64,000 bases of DNA from Bacteroidota bacterium (GCA_016124585.1 WGNL01000008.1:62001-126000); one strand, 5' to 3'; positions 27,401 through 36,176 are shown, counted from the stretch's first letter. Program-made: numbers and translations. The notes: generated by a model from the sequence alone, not told the origin.

Positions 27401-28370
27401 CATTAGAATCATTGTAAAGTGCGGTAGGGTGGCCATTGGTATTCAGGCTATCTGTGTAGCCAGTATAATCCAATACAAGTTCATCCCAAATCAATGCAAA
27501 CTGTGCACTGGTCATTTGAATGAAATTTTCAACCCGAACCGGCACATCCACCACCGTATCATTACAGACAATGGCAAAATCATCGGCAGTAAAAGTGAGT
27601 GCATTGGGATTGGCCATTGATGGGTCAACAGTCACAGTAAATGAACAGTTGGACGAATTACCAGCAGCATCTGTAGCTACGCAGTTCACGTTGGTGGTAC
27701 CCACCAAAAAATTACTCCCTGATGCTGGGTTACAAACTGCAGCAGAGGAAGTGTTGTCACAATTGTCCGTAACCATTGGAGCAGCATAAACAACCGATGC
27801 TGATGGTTGTCCAGCACCAGCCGTTACCGTCACGTTAGCTGGGCATGTAATGGTAGGCGGCACAACATCGTCCAAAGTGACACTGCCTGAGTTGAGGACG
27901 ATGCTGCCATTGGGAATGATACCTGAAGTGGAGGCAACCTCCATTGTAAAACCAGGCACACTGCCAAAATCAATGGAAGTGAAATTGTCGGTAACATAAT
28001 CACCAACAATGGTAAAGCTTATAGTAAAAATGATTTGCGAGCCAGCAGGCGGACCAACCGGAGTGTAGCCAGGCGGCGGGTTGGCGTCAAACCAAGAAAA
28101 ACGAAGTTCGCCATTGGTAGCGTTTACTGTATTGTAAAGCGCTGAGGCAGGCATGTTGTTGGACACGCTGTTGAATTGCACTACGTCAGGGTCCCATGTT
28201 ACACCAAATTGGGCCGAAGTAATGTCAATGAAATTGCTCACTGAGATGTCGATATTGACAGTCCCATTATCGCAAACAACTACATCTTCTCCTGAAATTG
28301 TCAATTGTGCATCGGTCGTGGGCAGCCAGGCAAGAAAGGAGATAATCAGTAATGGTAAAAGTTTTTTCAT
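21483..28370 (-). CDS. Giant HYR-repeat surface protein with gliding-motility-type C-terminal domain
   Basis: 2295 residues with a signal peptide (1-21). Order of modules: a cohesin-like domain (about 22-155), one HYR domain, a second cohesin-like domain (about 250-395), thirteen further HYR-type modules to about 1500 (signature TxPPxITCPxDxxxxxDxxxC...DNC...GTTxVTFxAxDxxGN), and several Ig/PKD-like modules to about 2090 (SGTYTVVATSxxGC type). A last beta-sandwich precedes the CHU_C domain (about 2207-2295: VISPNDDGYNDEF, NQWGDKVYEA, LPDGTYFFIF). CHU_C is a T9SS type B sorting signal; the protein should be an extracellular adhesin or gliding-type filament. Three consecutive HYR modules are duplicated as a unit (25086-26675). 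It is first gene of the triad with PorP/SprF and the PorE-like protein. Confidence 0.92.
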   Translation of the reverse strand: MKKLLPLLIISFLAWLPTTDAQLTISGEDVVVCDNGTVNIDISVSNFIDITSAQFGVTWDPDVVQFNSVSNNMPASALYNTVNATNGELRFSWFDANPPPGYTPVGPPAGSQIIFTISFTIVGDYVTDNFTSIDFGSVPGFTMEVASTSGIIPNGSIVLNSGSVTLDDVVPPTITCPANVTVTAGAGQPSASVVYAAPMVTDNCDNTSSAAVCNPASGSNFLVGTTNVNCVATDAAGNSSNCSFTVTVDPSMANPNALTFTADDFAIVCNDTVVDVPVRVENFIQMTSAQFALIWDELVLDYTGYTDSLNTNGHPTALYNDSNAPTGEFRFSWFDADGVPGEDLADSTVIFTLHFKVLDENELPDTIFFANVPGFNIELTDTSGIIGPGDYAFNDAIISVVPDTIPPSITCPPDQALMADANCEAMLLDYTSMASASDNCSDPADIVISQLPIAGTVITDTTEIMLIATDEAGLKDTCYFNVNFVDDTDPVVSCPADVTIGNDLGNCTAIVSLVATATDNCGVSNITDDAPLGDEYPLGTTTVTFTATDINGNVASCQTTVTVNDTEAPTITCPADISMANDPGNCSAVVTWAAPTAVDNCSGNITITCIPPSGTEFPVGDSTVVCIAEDLAGNMDTCTFVVSVYDDEPLMLQCLPDTSILVPFGTVDTIVESIYLFSFSDNCSLDTLYYNFSGAIPSGGGDGDDASGTAFPVGTTTVTYFGIDNVGNIGSCSLDVVIEEDSTLTIICSPDQTVDVDSGMCSAAVTGLTASVLPLPLVQDTFFTVTGATVNSDSGLDASGTYNAGTSTITFYAVSVIGDTVTCTTTVIVNDTIPPVITCPADISQGTDLGNCSAVVTWASPTVVDNCTNVTITCIPPSGTEFPLGDSTVVCIVEDPGGNMDTCTFVVSVFDNEPPTLQCVPDTTVLVPAGTLDTIVNDIYLFSLSDNCNTDTLYYALTGALTGDGSGVDVSGTAFPVGTTTVTYFTGDNAGNVGSCSFDVNIVEDVLLAITCSPAQTVDNDPGICTANVTGVTADAQPAVSIQSSYYETTGATVGNGTGLDASGIYDGGLTTVTFYAVSTLGDTVSCSTTVQVNDTELPIFTNCPTDTVTMNNTTDQCGLLFSGSVVPVANDNCPNLDLSYNFTVGDLVPVGTNTIVATAMDMSGNASTCTYVLKVVDSQPPTFNNCTNGNSISRVNDPDMCGAVVAFGPAVTAQDNCSLLAFTETTPGNGDFFPIGNTIVTYTAVDNVGNVSTCEITVTVSDAQPPALTCPSNLPPVNTDLNQCSAMVNFVTPTATDNCSVVSFGPTTPIGPVFPEGVNTVSYEATDAAGNTTTCTFTVTVVDNQFPFIPNMPADLTVYTTTDCGANVFWIPPSPPIDNCGIDTFGPSGGMPGDFFGVGTQVVKYVAMDVNGNITVENLNITVLDTLPPTIDCPAGISVTVDGATIDDPDGFLTSIQQIDCDNIQLDYAALMATDACGVSSLNQTAGLPSGSQFPIGTTIMSFEAMDNNGNTSVCSFAINVLDYQIAPATVSQGLVCEGGSVTFSVGALPGATYIWTTGSDVVSNDPTFTITDAALNQSGIYTVVVSTAYCDIQFTTELNVSAVPVVTIDANDVQCTSSGLPLVLTGQNSSTANVDVWTWTYPNNTMAAGQTQTIQNPTVNDSGNYCVTATTLFGCSATACTQVTVSNGPPPPSLFGSTASLCLGNDVTITNVNLYSGNNVMYSWYAVPAAGSGLNQSINNPNIKPTPTMPGSYTYYNFVTVDGCVSDTAEWSVVVEAAPVISLTVTGETQCVDGGSNITLMDNGTGAVSWMWSGPIPLPPVNTNSVVLQNVVPAYSGTYTVVATSAIGCTSSASTPLTFTAAPAPPTLTPSSTSVCEGGSVTLVGSQYNAPVNYIWIGNGVPPNSQNNNQIDASPIGTGDFDYSFAAYVNGCYSDTATVTVTVTPAPAFAIDVIGDTNCVDGTSSVSLTATGSGLLNIEWTNGNGTVLSNANPLVLNNVTSANSGEFFLTATSQGCLGYGSTTLSISDGIDGLTANSSMADCATATVTLEASSIANANYSWFKPNGQLFATTQNTTLSNANDGEYTVVAAANGCTDTATATVNLPNSLKANDKIVLCVIGQPQEFNILAMDIYETNQPFTITILQNATSGIVTHNANQTDSIYTYKPNAGFWGSDFIIYQICYTECPDFCSTAKVTFEVSPDPMKCVITTVISPNDDGYNDEFVISCVENDGYPLNTLYIFNQWGDKVYEAAPYKNDWHGTYDGKDLPDGTYFFIFQRDPDTPAQKGFVMIYR
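25086..26675 (-). repeat. Tandem duplication of a three-HYR-module unit
   Basis: Segment 26675-25878 (266 residues) and segment 25877-25086 (264 residues) each carry three HYR modules in the same order. First modules share CPADIS, GNCSAVVTWA, TCIPPSGTEFP and GNMDTCTFVVSV. Second modules share DTIV, DNC, DTLYY and SGTAFPVGTTTVTYF. Third modules share SGxYxxGxxTxTFYAVSxxGDTV. Similarity is visible at the nucleotide level as well. Confidence 0.85.
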
Positions 28371-28532
28371 GTCTTGCGGTTGAGGATGGTTTCTTTAATC
28401 GATTTTTGGATTGGGGCCAAATCTGAAACGCATCCCGAAGGCCCTTCCCCCACTTTTGGAGGAAGAACAATTTCGGGTTTTATAGTGGGCATACTGTCCT
28501 GTTCATTTCAAAAACAGAACAAAATAAAACAG

Positions 28533-28577
28533 GCAACTGACAGCTTTTTCCCTATCGGGAAAAAGTCCGTCAGTTGC
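28533..28577 (-). terminator. Terminator after the 2133-aa T9SS protein gene
   Basis: GCAACTGAC...CTTTTTCCC (28533-28552) pairs with GGGAAAAAG...GTCAGTTGC (28557-28577), with a small internal mismatch and a 4-base loop. On the minus strand it lies just after the stop at 28593 and is followed by a T-rich stretch. It separates the two giant genes. Confidence 0.85.
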
Positions 28578-28592
28578 GTTTACAAGGTAATT

Positions 28593-31500
28593 TTAATCAA
28601 CTAAAATCATTTTCTTGACAGCTTGGAAATCAGCCGTCTTGAGTTGGTAGAAAAATACGCCAGTAGCAGGCAGGTCCTTGCGCTCAACCATGAACTGGTG
28701 GTAGCCTGCGGTAAAGTTGCCTTCTAGTACTTTCAGTGTCTTGCCAGCAGCATCGGTGATAGTCAACGATGCGTGGTCAGCAGTTGGCAGGTTGAACCCG
28801 ATAGCTGTACGAGTGCTGAATGGGTTCGGACGGTTTTGGTGCAGGGCAAAATGACCTACTACCTGCTCGCCAGTAGCCGTGTAGCTTTCGAATACCAGAT
28901 CCACGCCGATGACGTCGCCACTGGAAGTAGCCACCTCCTGCATCACCATTTCAGAAGTAGATGAAAGCAATTCGCTCAATACACCATTGCCTTTTGCTTT
29001 GAACTGCAAGGTGAAGAGGTTCTCTCCATTCTCCATTGTTACAGCATCAAGGTTGTACCAGCTTACAGCAAGTTTGCCTTCTGCCGTCATTGAAGTATTG
29101 AAAATGATGCTGGCAAGGGCATTGCCGGAGGCACCAACAAACTCCAACACAGATGGGTCAAAGTTGAACGTAGTTTGCATTGAATAGATACCAGCAAAAC
29201 CATTCGATTTAAAGGCAACTGCAACATCTTGGCCTTCAGTCACTGCTGCGTCAGAAACTTGCAGTGTCAGGTTGTTGGCACGGTCACCTGTATCGCCGCC
29301 ACTAAAGCCTGTTACACCATTTGCGAAAGGAGCAGTTACGTCTCCCGTTTTGATACCGTAGAAGTTAGCATCTGTGATATTCGAGGTAACGTTGGTATAA
29401 GACCTTGTTTCATCAAAGCCAAGTGCAAATGGGTCGGATGGCAATGCTGGCGTTGTAGGTACAAACCTCCAAGAAGTATTGCCAACTACTGGTGTGTTGT
29501 TGATGGCGATTTGCTGAATCAAAGCAGCATCGAATGCAGTAACTGCATCATTGGCGTTTGCGTCAGCAGCTATCTTTTGGTAAGGCGTCACTGGGCCTGT
29601 ACAAGCACCAGGGAGTGGCAAACCAATAGAGTAGTAGTGGGTACAAAGGGCGTCCAAGGTCGATACACCATTGTTCCAGTTAATGTCCTTGTTTGGCTCA
29701 ATGGTTATGTTGCTACCGGAAGGAACGTTGAAGCTGAACGCACCAGCTGCGTTGTTGATAGTACCGCTTACGCTGCCGAAGTAGTCAACATCGGCTAGGT
29801 GTACTGCACCATTTCCGCTGTTGGCATGTTGCATCAATGTACCCGAAATGGACACCAAAGTATTTGGATCAACGATGCTGATTGTACCTGACAAACCAAG
29901 TGAAGGTGTTACTCCACCAGGCGTGCCCACCTCAACTACATTTACGATGATTGGAGTAGAAGAACCAGAAGTTCCTACCAAGTTCACTCGAACGTTGAAT
30001 GCCACTGTACCGGCAGGCAATGTCACAGGACCACCAATCCAGCTTACATCAATGTGTGTAGGGCCTGTGATTGGGAACAACATACCAGCCAATGCTGGAT
30101 TAATTCCTTCAACTGCATTTACGGTTGCAACTGTACCAGCAGAAATATCAATATCAAGGTCAAAAGAAATGATATCGTTAAAGTTGGTCACTGTTACTGG
30201 CACAAGAACAGTAGTGCCAGTTGCACCTGCTGCATCGCCAGCATCGAACATTACACCACCCAGTACTGTCACCACTGCTGAACAGCTATTTGTGTTGCCA
30301 GATGGGTCAGTTACGGTAAGTGTTACGTTGTTGGCACCAATGTCAGCGATTGTGAAAGTATTTGGAGTCACCACCATGCTAGTGATGCTACAGTTGTCAT
30401 AGCTACCATTGTTGATGCTGGCAGGTGTAACTATCGCAACACCAGAGTTATCCAACTGAACAGTTGCATTTTGGCAAATGGCCGTTGGGTTCTGGCTATC
30501 AGTAACTGTCAGGGTGATTGTGTGGTTGTTTACATTGCCACACTCATCAGTAACGGTGAAAGTGATGGTATAGGTACCTGGCGAATAGAAGCCAGAAGCA
30601 TCGAAAGTACCGTTGCCTTTGCCATAATTTGCCAATGCATCGTTCGTGATGATTAGGTCATCATAATTGCTACAAGCATCGCTGATGAAGCTTGACAGGT
30701 TAAGGTCAACCATTGGGTTGCAAACACCGTTTTGTGCAAGCACATTCTTGGTGTTCGGATAGTTCACAACTGGGGCTGTGATATCCCTTGTTTCAACAAC
30801 CTGAACTTGGTCGGCAGCAGTATTGCCGCAATCGTCAGACAGTTTCCAGAAGCGGGCCACACAGAATTTGCGCTCGCAACCGTCGATTGGCACTGGCATG
30901 CCTTGATCTGTATACAAGAAGTTGGAAACCACTGTGGTTGCCGCACCATTATGTCCATCGTTAGAATTTTGAACAAGTGCGAATACATCTCCAGCACTGA
31001 CTGGAATGATAGCACGACCGTTTTGAGAAATTGGATCACCAAGCCCTGTTTCAACTAATGGCACAAAATTGATGAGGCCGTTGATGGCATAGCCAAATGG
31101 GTCATAAAATGGGCCACCACTATCTGCTGTATTGTAGTCCCAATCAAATACGATGAAGCCATTAGCCGGAATCACCAAATCGTAAGTGTAAGTAACTGCA
31201 CCTGGTGGCAAGCCGTTGTTGTCACTTACCATGGTCACTGAAGTTGAAGTTGCCGAGATTGAACCACCGTTGGTGATTGAACCTGTCCAAGGTGCAAAAT
31301 TGTAAGCACCACCCTCACTGTGTGCGATAAAATCTTTATACGCATGATAGTCCACAAAAGTAGCTTGTGGCGTATCACAGTTATCAGCTTCATTGGTTAC
31401 ATCACCAGAAAGAGAAAGGTCTTGTGGTTGAGTAACGTAACAAACGTTTAGTCCCCAACTAACCAAAGCGCCACCATCAAAGCTGGAATTGTCAGTGATG

Positions 31501-34500
31501 CGAAGCGTCCAAGTACCATTGACGAACTGGCCATCAAATCCCGACAGCGCACTGGTTGGTTGGAATGTTTGTCCCAAATTCAATTGACCACAGTTAAGCG
31601 CATTGAGAGCCTCATCATCTAAGTTGATGTTGATATCGTCAACATTGCCACAGCTGGTGAAATTGCCAATCGTGATTGGTGTTCCAATTGGGCTGATGAG
31701 TTCTACTTGCAAGTCACCTACCCATGTGTGCTCAATTTTGAGATTTGTGACATCTATGTCCATGATTTTACCATTGCTAGGAACGTTGATATTCAGAGAA
31801 GCAAGGTAAACACCTGAAGATAGCGGTGAAATGGCAAGCGGCAAACCAGCACTTGCAGCAAAATTGTTGCAGAATTGGTTAGCGACAGTGTAAGAACCTG
31901 GACAATCAAGCACTACATCAGCTGGTGCAGTGAACGTTGGAATTGTAGTATCCTCAACTGTGATGATTTGTACATCCGTACCAGTATTGCCAGATTGGTC
32001 AACAAATTTCCAAGTACGAGTGATTGTTTTTGCCTGTGCGCAAAGACCAGGTGTAACCACATCAGTGTAAGGAGGGTTGAAAGCCGTTGCGGAGCAATTA
32101 TCAGTAGCAGTAGCCACACCAAGTGTGAAATTCACAGAAGGGTCAAGGCTTTGATCACATTCGATAGTTACATCAGCTGGTGCTGTAACGACTGGGTCTT
32201 CATTATCCTGAATGGTAACAGTCGTCGTGCAGATTGCTGAGTTTGTATGGCAATCTGTAATCCTTACTTTAATTGTATTCTGGCCGTTGTTGGCAAGGTT
32301 AGTACAATTGAAAGTAGCCGTTGGTGCCCAAGTAACGCCGTTGTCTTTTGAAATTTCACGATCCAAACCACATGATGGGAAAAACAAGCTGAAACAGTTG
32401 TCAGTGCTGCCCAAGCTTACTGAAGTAGCGGGAATCGTCACTTGACCGTTTGAACCCAATGCCACAGAAACACTGTTGCAAATTGCTACAGGTGCAATAT
32501 TGTCATTGATTCTCAATTTCTGGTAGCAAAAAATGGAAGTTGCGTTAGTAGGGGCAGCATTCGGATTGTTGCTGGCATCCCTTGCCCAAATCCTGAATGA
32601 ATGCAAAGTACCGCTAGCACCAACTGCCACATCATCACAATCATAGTTCAATGAGCTAGCAAACGAACCAAAGCCATTGTTTGGGTTTGGAGCATTGTTC
32701 GCTTTCTTAATCTGTATTTCAGCTACGCTGCAATTATCAGTGATGGCTGTGCCAAGCGCAGAAGCAGGCACATTTACATTTCCAAAGGCATCTAAGTAAA
32801 CGTCAACAACACTAGTTGGGCAATTCAGCGTTGGAGCTGTATTGTCACTTACAGATACATTGGCAGTACAAGTTGCAGTGTTGCCATCCATGTCTGAGGC
32901 AGTCAAAGTAACTGTATTCGTAATAAATAGGTTGTTACAATTGAAGGTGTTTGGAGAAACACTCAGTGAAAGGCTACAGTTATCCGATGAGCCGTTGTTA
33001 ACCATTGCTGGTGTAATAGAAGCATGACCGTTAGCATTCAAAACGACAGCTGTATTCTGACACATTGCCACTGGTGGCGTTACATCGTTAACGGTAACTT
33101 GAGCCGTACAGATATTTGAAATATTTTGAGGCGTAGCCGAATCAAGTACCCTCAAGTACACAAGCTCTGGCGGGTTGATACCAGTGGTTACATCGCTGCA
33201 ATCAAATACAACGGATGGACCGTAAGGGCCCGCAAAAGCTTCACTGATTTCAAGCGTAAGGCCTGCCATTGAAGTACAGTTGTCATAGCTCATGTTGTTT
33301 ACTTCAGAAGCCAAGACAGTACGCATCGTAATTGGTACACCTGCATTCAAGTCAACGCTGATATTTTTACACTGAGCCACAGGTGGCATCACGTCAGCAA
33401 TAGTGATAGTTGCTGCGCAATATGGAGCTACGGAAATGTTACCAGCAGCATCTTTTACCCTGAAAAGGACTGCATGGTTACCGATTTGACCACAATTGAA
33501 TGACCTAGAAGTCACCCATGTGGAACCACCATTGAAAGACATTTCATAGACAGTTACCCCACAGTTATCTGTGCTGCCATTGTCAAGGTCTTGTGCGTTT
33601 ACCGTCACGGAACCATTGGCACCGAGGTTTGCCGTGATATTCATGCAATTTGCTACCGGTGGTGTATTCTCGATTACCGACAAAGTAAAATTCAAAGTCT
33701 GTATGTTGCCTGAACCGTCAGTTGCTTTGAATACGATGGTATAAACACCAGCGAGGAAAGTAGCATTTACATGCGCACCATTTTGAGGTACGTTAAGTGG
33801 ATAAGGCGAACTTCCACTACTAGCTGAGGTCACTGTGAAAGTTTTCACAATCGAGCCAGCTGTTGTACAATTATCTGTAATAAATGAAGTGAGGTTAATG
33901 TTGACAGGAGCAGAACAATTCACAGCAGACACTGAGCTAACGGTAGGTGCTGCTCCAAACGAAGGAGGCGTTGTATCATTGACAGTCACTGTAAAGCTAA
34001 CAGTTGTTGTGTTTACACCGTCAAAGGCAGTGTAAGTCACTGTCGTAACACCTTTATTAAATGTAAATGGTAAAGCCACGCCAGCAGGAGACTGTGCAGG
34101 TAGCGTTGTGGCACCCGTCATTTTAATGGTGTAAGTCAAGCCAGGAGGGAACATCAACGCACAGTTGTCCGATGCGATTGGGTGGTTCCCACCATTCCAA
34201 GTTGTTGATGCTTGACAAGAGCCATTAGCTGAAAGCACTTGGTTTGGCAATGATGAAGGATTGATAGTAGGTGCTTGGCTATCATTCACTATCACCGTAG
34301 TATTATGTACTTGATTTGGTGTACCGTGGCTATCGACCAGGGTAAAAGTGACGGTTGTAGTACCAACATTGTAGAGACCATTAGCACTATTGGAACCAGA
34401 ACCAGGTGTAGTCGCCGACCGTGTCCAAGTCAGTGTGTAAGAACCTGGGCAGTTATCTGTCACTACGGGTGTCAATGAGTTGACCACCGCTGCGCAAGCA

Positions 34501-34994
34501 GAAGGGTCGGCTGGTACTGTGACATTCGCTGGCCAAGCCACCAAAGGTGGTGCATTGTCAACGATGTTCACGGTGAAAAGCACGGAGTTGCTTTGTCCGA
34601 ATGGCCCTTCAATTGTTACGAATACCGGAACAACAAGTCCCTCATTCGTACAATCATAATTGGTCGGTGGAAAAGGAATAGTGGCGTTCACATCAAACCA
34701 AATCTCGATGGTTCCACCGGGGCAGTTTGGGCTGCTCACGTATGGAATGAACACATTGCTGTTAAGCGTTGTGATACCATTTGCGCCCAAATACAGGTCA
34801 ACATCCGTACCACTCGGGGTAGCGATGTTGCACTGCGCTGAGGCAGTTTGGAAGGAGAAACAACACAGTAGTAGTGCTGCAACCACGACCTTCAAACGGG
34901 TTTTCAATTCATTTGGCAAGGGGTAAGCCCTGAAAACCTGTCCGTGGGACGATAAGCGGTTTCGAAATCCCGCCTGAGTGTTGAAATTTAGCAT
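28593..34994 (-). CDS. Giant T9SS (type A) protein with HYR, P-domain, cohesin and dockerin-like modules
   Basis: 2133 residues. The start at 34994 gives a long basic leader (about 32 residues) before the hydrophobic signal core (LKVVVAALLLCCFSFQTASAQ region), an extended signal peptide; no internal Met gives a better start. Residues about 110-1030 are HYR-type modules (TxPPxxxC, DNC, VTFTxxDxxGN). About 1038-1188 is a proprotein-convertase P-domain (NVPSNGKIMDIDVTNLKIEHT, LRITDNSSFDGGALVSWGLNVC). HYR-type modules follow, then a cohesin-like domain (about 1578-1700), and a dockerin-like part (about 1715-1890) with two F-hand-type loops (DINWNNGVSTLDA and DANANDAVTAFDA). A second cohesin-like domain (about 1895-2040) precedes the type A sorting domain (HQNRPNPFSTRTAIGF...GVFFYQLKT). 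It is probably a surface scaffold or adhesin. Confidence 0.9.
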   Translation of the reverse strand: MLNFNTQAGFRNRLSSHGQVFRAYPLPNELKTRLKVVVAALLLCCFSFQTASAQCNIATPSGTDVDLYLGANGITTLNSNVFIPYVSSPNCPGGTIEIWFDVNATIPFPPTNYDCTNEGLVVPVFVTIEGPFGQSNSVLFTVNIVDNAPPLVAWPANVTVPADPSACAAVVNSLTPVVTDNCPGSYTLTWTRSATTPGSGSNSANGLYNVGTTTVTFTLVDSHGTPNQVHNTTVIVNDSQAPTINPSSLPNQVLSANGSCQASTTWNGGNHPIASDNCALMFPPGLTYTIKMTGATTLPAQSPAGVALPFTFNKGVTTVTYTAFDGVNTTTVSFTVTVNDTTPPSFGAAPTVSSVSAVNCSAPVNINLTSFITDNCTTAGSIVKTFTVTSASSGSSPYPLNVPQNGAHVNATFLAGVYTIVFKATDGSGNIQTLNFTLSVIENTPPVANCMNITANLGANGSVTVNAQDLDNGSTDNCGVTVYEMSFNGGSTWVTSRSFNCGQIGNHAVLFRVKDAAGNISVAPYCAATITIADVMPPVAQCKNISVDLNAGVPITMRTVLASEVNNMSYDNCTSMAGLTLEISEAFAGPYGPSVVFDCSDVTTGINPPELVYLRVLDSATPQNISNICTAQVTVNDVTPPVAMCQNTAVVLNANGHASITPAMVNNGSSDNCSLSLSVSPNTFNCNNLFITNTVTLTASDMDGNTATCTANVSVSDNTAPTLNCPTSVVDVYLDAFGNVNVPASALGTAITDNCSVAEIQIKKANNAPNPNNGFGSFASSLNYDCDDVAVGASGTLHSFRIWARDASNNPNAAPTNATSIFCYQKLRINDNIAPVAICNSVSVALGSNGQVTIPATSVSLGSTDNCFSLFFPSCGLDREISKDNGVTWAPTATFNCTNLANNGQNTIKVRITDCHTNSAICTTTVTIQDNEDPVVTAPADVTIECDQSLDPSVNFTLGVATATDNCSATAFNPPYTDVVTPGLCAQAKTITRTWKFVDQSGNTGTDVQIITVEDTTIPTFTAPADVVLDCPGSYTVANQFCNNFAASAGLPLAISPLSSGVYLASLNINVPSNGKIMDIDVTNLKIEHTWVGDLQVELISPIGTPITIGNFTSCGNVDDININLDDEALNALNCGQLNLGQTFQPTSALSGFDGQFVNGTWTLRITDNSSFDGGALVSWGLNVCYVTQPQDLSLSGDVTNEADNCDTPQATFVDYHAYKDFIAHSEGGAYNFAPWTGSITNGGSISATSTSVTMVSDNNGLPPGAVTYTYDLVIPANGFIVFDWDYNTADSGGPFYDPFGYAINGLINFVPLVETGLGDPISQNGRAIIPVSAGDVFALVQNSNDGHNGAATTVVSNFLYTDQGMPVPIDGCERKFCVARFWKLSDDCGNTAADQVQVVETRDITAPVVNYPNTKNVLAQNGVCNPMVDLNLSSFISDACSNYDDLIITNDALANYGKGNGTFDASGFYSPGTYTITFTVTDECGNVNNHTITLTVTDSQNPTAICQNATVQLDNSGVAIVTPASINNGSYDNCSITSMVVTPNTFTIADIGANNVTLTVTDPSGNTNSCSAVVTVLGGVMFDAGDAAGATGTTVLVPVTVTNFNDIISFDLDIDISAGTVATVNAVEGINPALAGMLFPITGPTHIDVSWIGGPVTLPAGTVAFNVRVNLVGTSGSSTPIIVNVVEVGTPGGVTPSLGLSGTISIVDPNTLVSISGTLMQHANSGNGAVHLADVDYFGSVSGTINNAAGAFSFNVPSGSNITIEPNKDINWNNGVSTLDALCTHYYSIGLPLPGACTGPVTPYQKIAADANANDAVTAFDAALIQQIAINNTPVVGNTSWRFVPTTPALPSDPFALGFDETRSYTNVTSNITDANFYGIKTGDVTAPFANGVTGFSGGDTGDRANNLTLQVSDAAVTEGQDVAVAFKSNGFAGIYSMQTTFNFDPSVLEFVGASGNALASIIFNTSMTAEGKLAVSWYNLDAVTMENGENLFTLQFKAKGNGVLSELLSSTSEMVMQEVATSSGDVIGVDLVFESYTATGEQVVGHFALHQNRPNPFSTRTAIGFNLPTADHASLTITDAAGKTLKVLEGNFTAGYHQFMVERKDLPATGVFFYQLKTADFQAVKKMILVD

Positions 34995-35722
34995 AGTAGT
35001 AGGCTTAGTTTAGTTAATTAAAATATTTGCCTTGGGGTCAGGAGCGAACCTGTCCACATTTTCAAATCCAAATTGTATGAAGCCAATTGGCGAACGGAAA
35101 TACCATGTAAGCCAAAAAGGCCCGAGCTATTTGCTCGTGCTTTATTTTTAAAAATCGGGAAACAGTCAGAAATGTAGTTCGATACTAATTCGTCAAATAG
35201 TGGTGCGGGGAGACCGTCCAACAACTGGTAAGATGTGTATTCTTTGTAAATCGGCTTAAGGTATCGTTAGTTTCTATGTTCAAAGCATTTTGTAACGGAT
35301 CGGGAAGCAACTTAATGAAGCAGCCCTTACTCAATGTTCACGGGAGTTCAGTCTATGACTTGAACTGGTAAATTTTCACGTTGCAAAAGTAAATAGGTAA
35401 TTTTCATAAAACATCCCTATGTTTAGGTATTATTAAATTACTACCAAATAAAATTAGTAATAAAAAAATATTTTGCAATTAATTGAAATTCAGCCAATTA
35501 AAGAATTGCATTATTATAAAAAGACATTTTTTTGGAGTTTTTGTGGCGGTAAAACTAATTTGGAAGCTACCTATTTTGCCTGTTCCACCCACAAAACCCA
35601 GAATCTGTTCAAAACTATAGCTACCAAGTACAAGCTACCTAGTTACCTACTACGTTGAATTTTAAAAAAGGCTTACATTCACCACGATTTTTTTCATTTT
35701 TTTCACCAAAACACAAAACTCT
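34995..35722. other. 728-bp intergenic region upstream of giant T9SS gene
   Basis: No supported gene. A 68-codon frame at 35018-35224 (minus) has no recognisable features. A 10-bp palindrome GCCAATTGGC is at 35082-35091, and a weak hairpin with CGAGC/GCTCG arms lies near 35125. 35380-35560 is very AT-rich and is the likeliest promoter zone for the divergent genes, but no clear -33/-7 pair stands out. Confidence 0.5.
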
Positions 35723-36148
35723 ATGGATTTCGGAAGCCCTGGCGAGGAATTGGCGCTGAAACAGTACATCATTGCCATGATTGTTCAAGAAGCTCAAGCT
35801 GATCAAGATTTCTCTATCCTTGAAAAAAAATACCTTGTTTATGCTGCCAAAACCCTTGGCCTCTCGGAAGCAGCCGTAGCAGCCATTCGACTCAACCCTA
35901 CAGCTTTTGAAATCGCCCCGCCCCCTAATGAACAACAGCGTATGAACATCTTGTACTACCTGCTTTTCATGATGAAGGCCGACAAAAACATCAGCGTGCA
36001 GGAAGAGGTGATGTGCCACCACATAGGTTTCCGGCTTGGGTTTAGGAGGGAATTGATTTCAGACCTTATCAGTGTAATGCGGGAATGCCTCGACAAGGAG
36101 ATTCCACCAAATGCCATGATAGAGCGAATCAAAGCTTACCTGAACTAA
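35723..36148 (+). CDS. TerB-like helical cytoplasmic protein
   Basis: 141 residues, no signal peptide, almost all predicted helical. Two tandem helical halves (ALKQYIIAMIVQEAQADQDFSILEKKYL and ILYYLLFMMKADKNISVQEEVMCHHIG) resemble the TerB/DjlA-N fold, in which an acidic residue-bearing loop (QADQDFS, KADKNIS) follows the first helix. TerB-like domains may bind metal or act near membranes; function here is unknown. It precedes the propeller gene by 28 bp on the same strand, so it may be co-transcribed with it. Confidence 0.65.
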   Translation: MDFGSPGEELALKQYIIAMIVQEAQADQDFSILEKKYLVYAAKTLGLSEAAVAAIRLNPTAFEIAPPPNEQQRMNILYYLLFMMKADKNISVQEEVMCHHIGFRLGFRRELISDLISVMRECLDKEIPPNAMIERIKAYLN

Positions 36149-36176
36149 TTTGATAGGCCGATAAAATTAAAAGCAG

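Noticed and set aside
35018-35224. 68-codon minus-strand frame upstream of the giant T9SS gene
   Set aside because: No homology-like motif, no signal sequence and no start context; treated as chance in a 728-bp gap.
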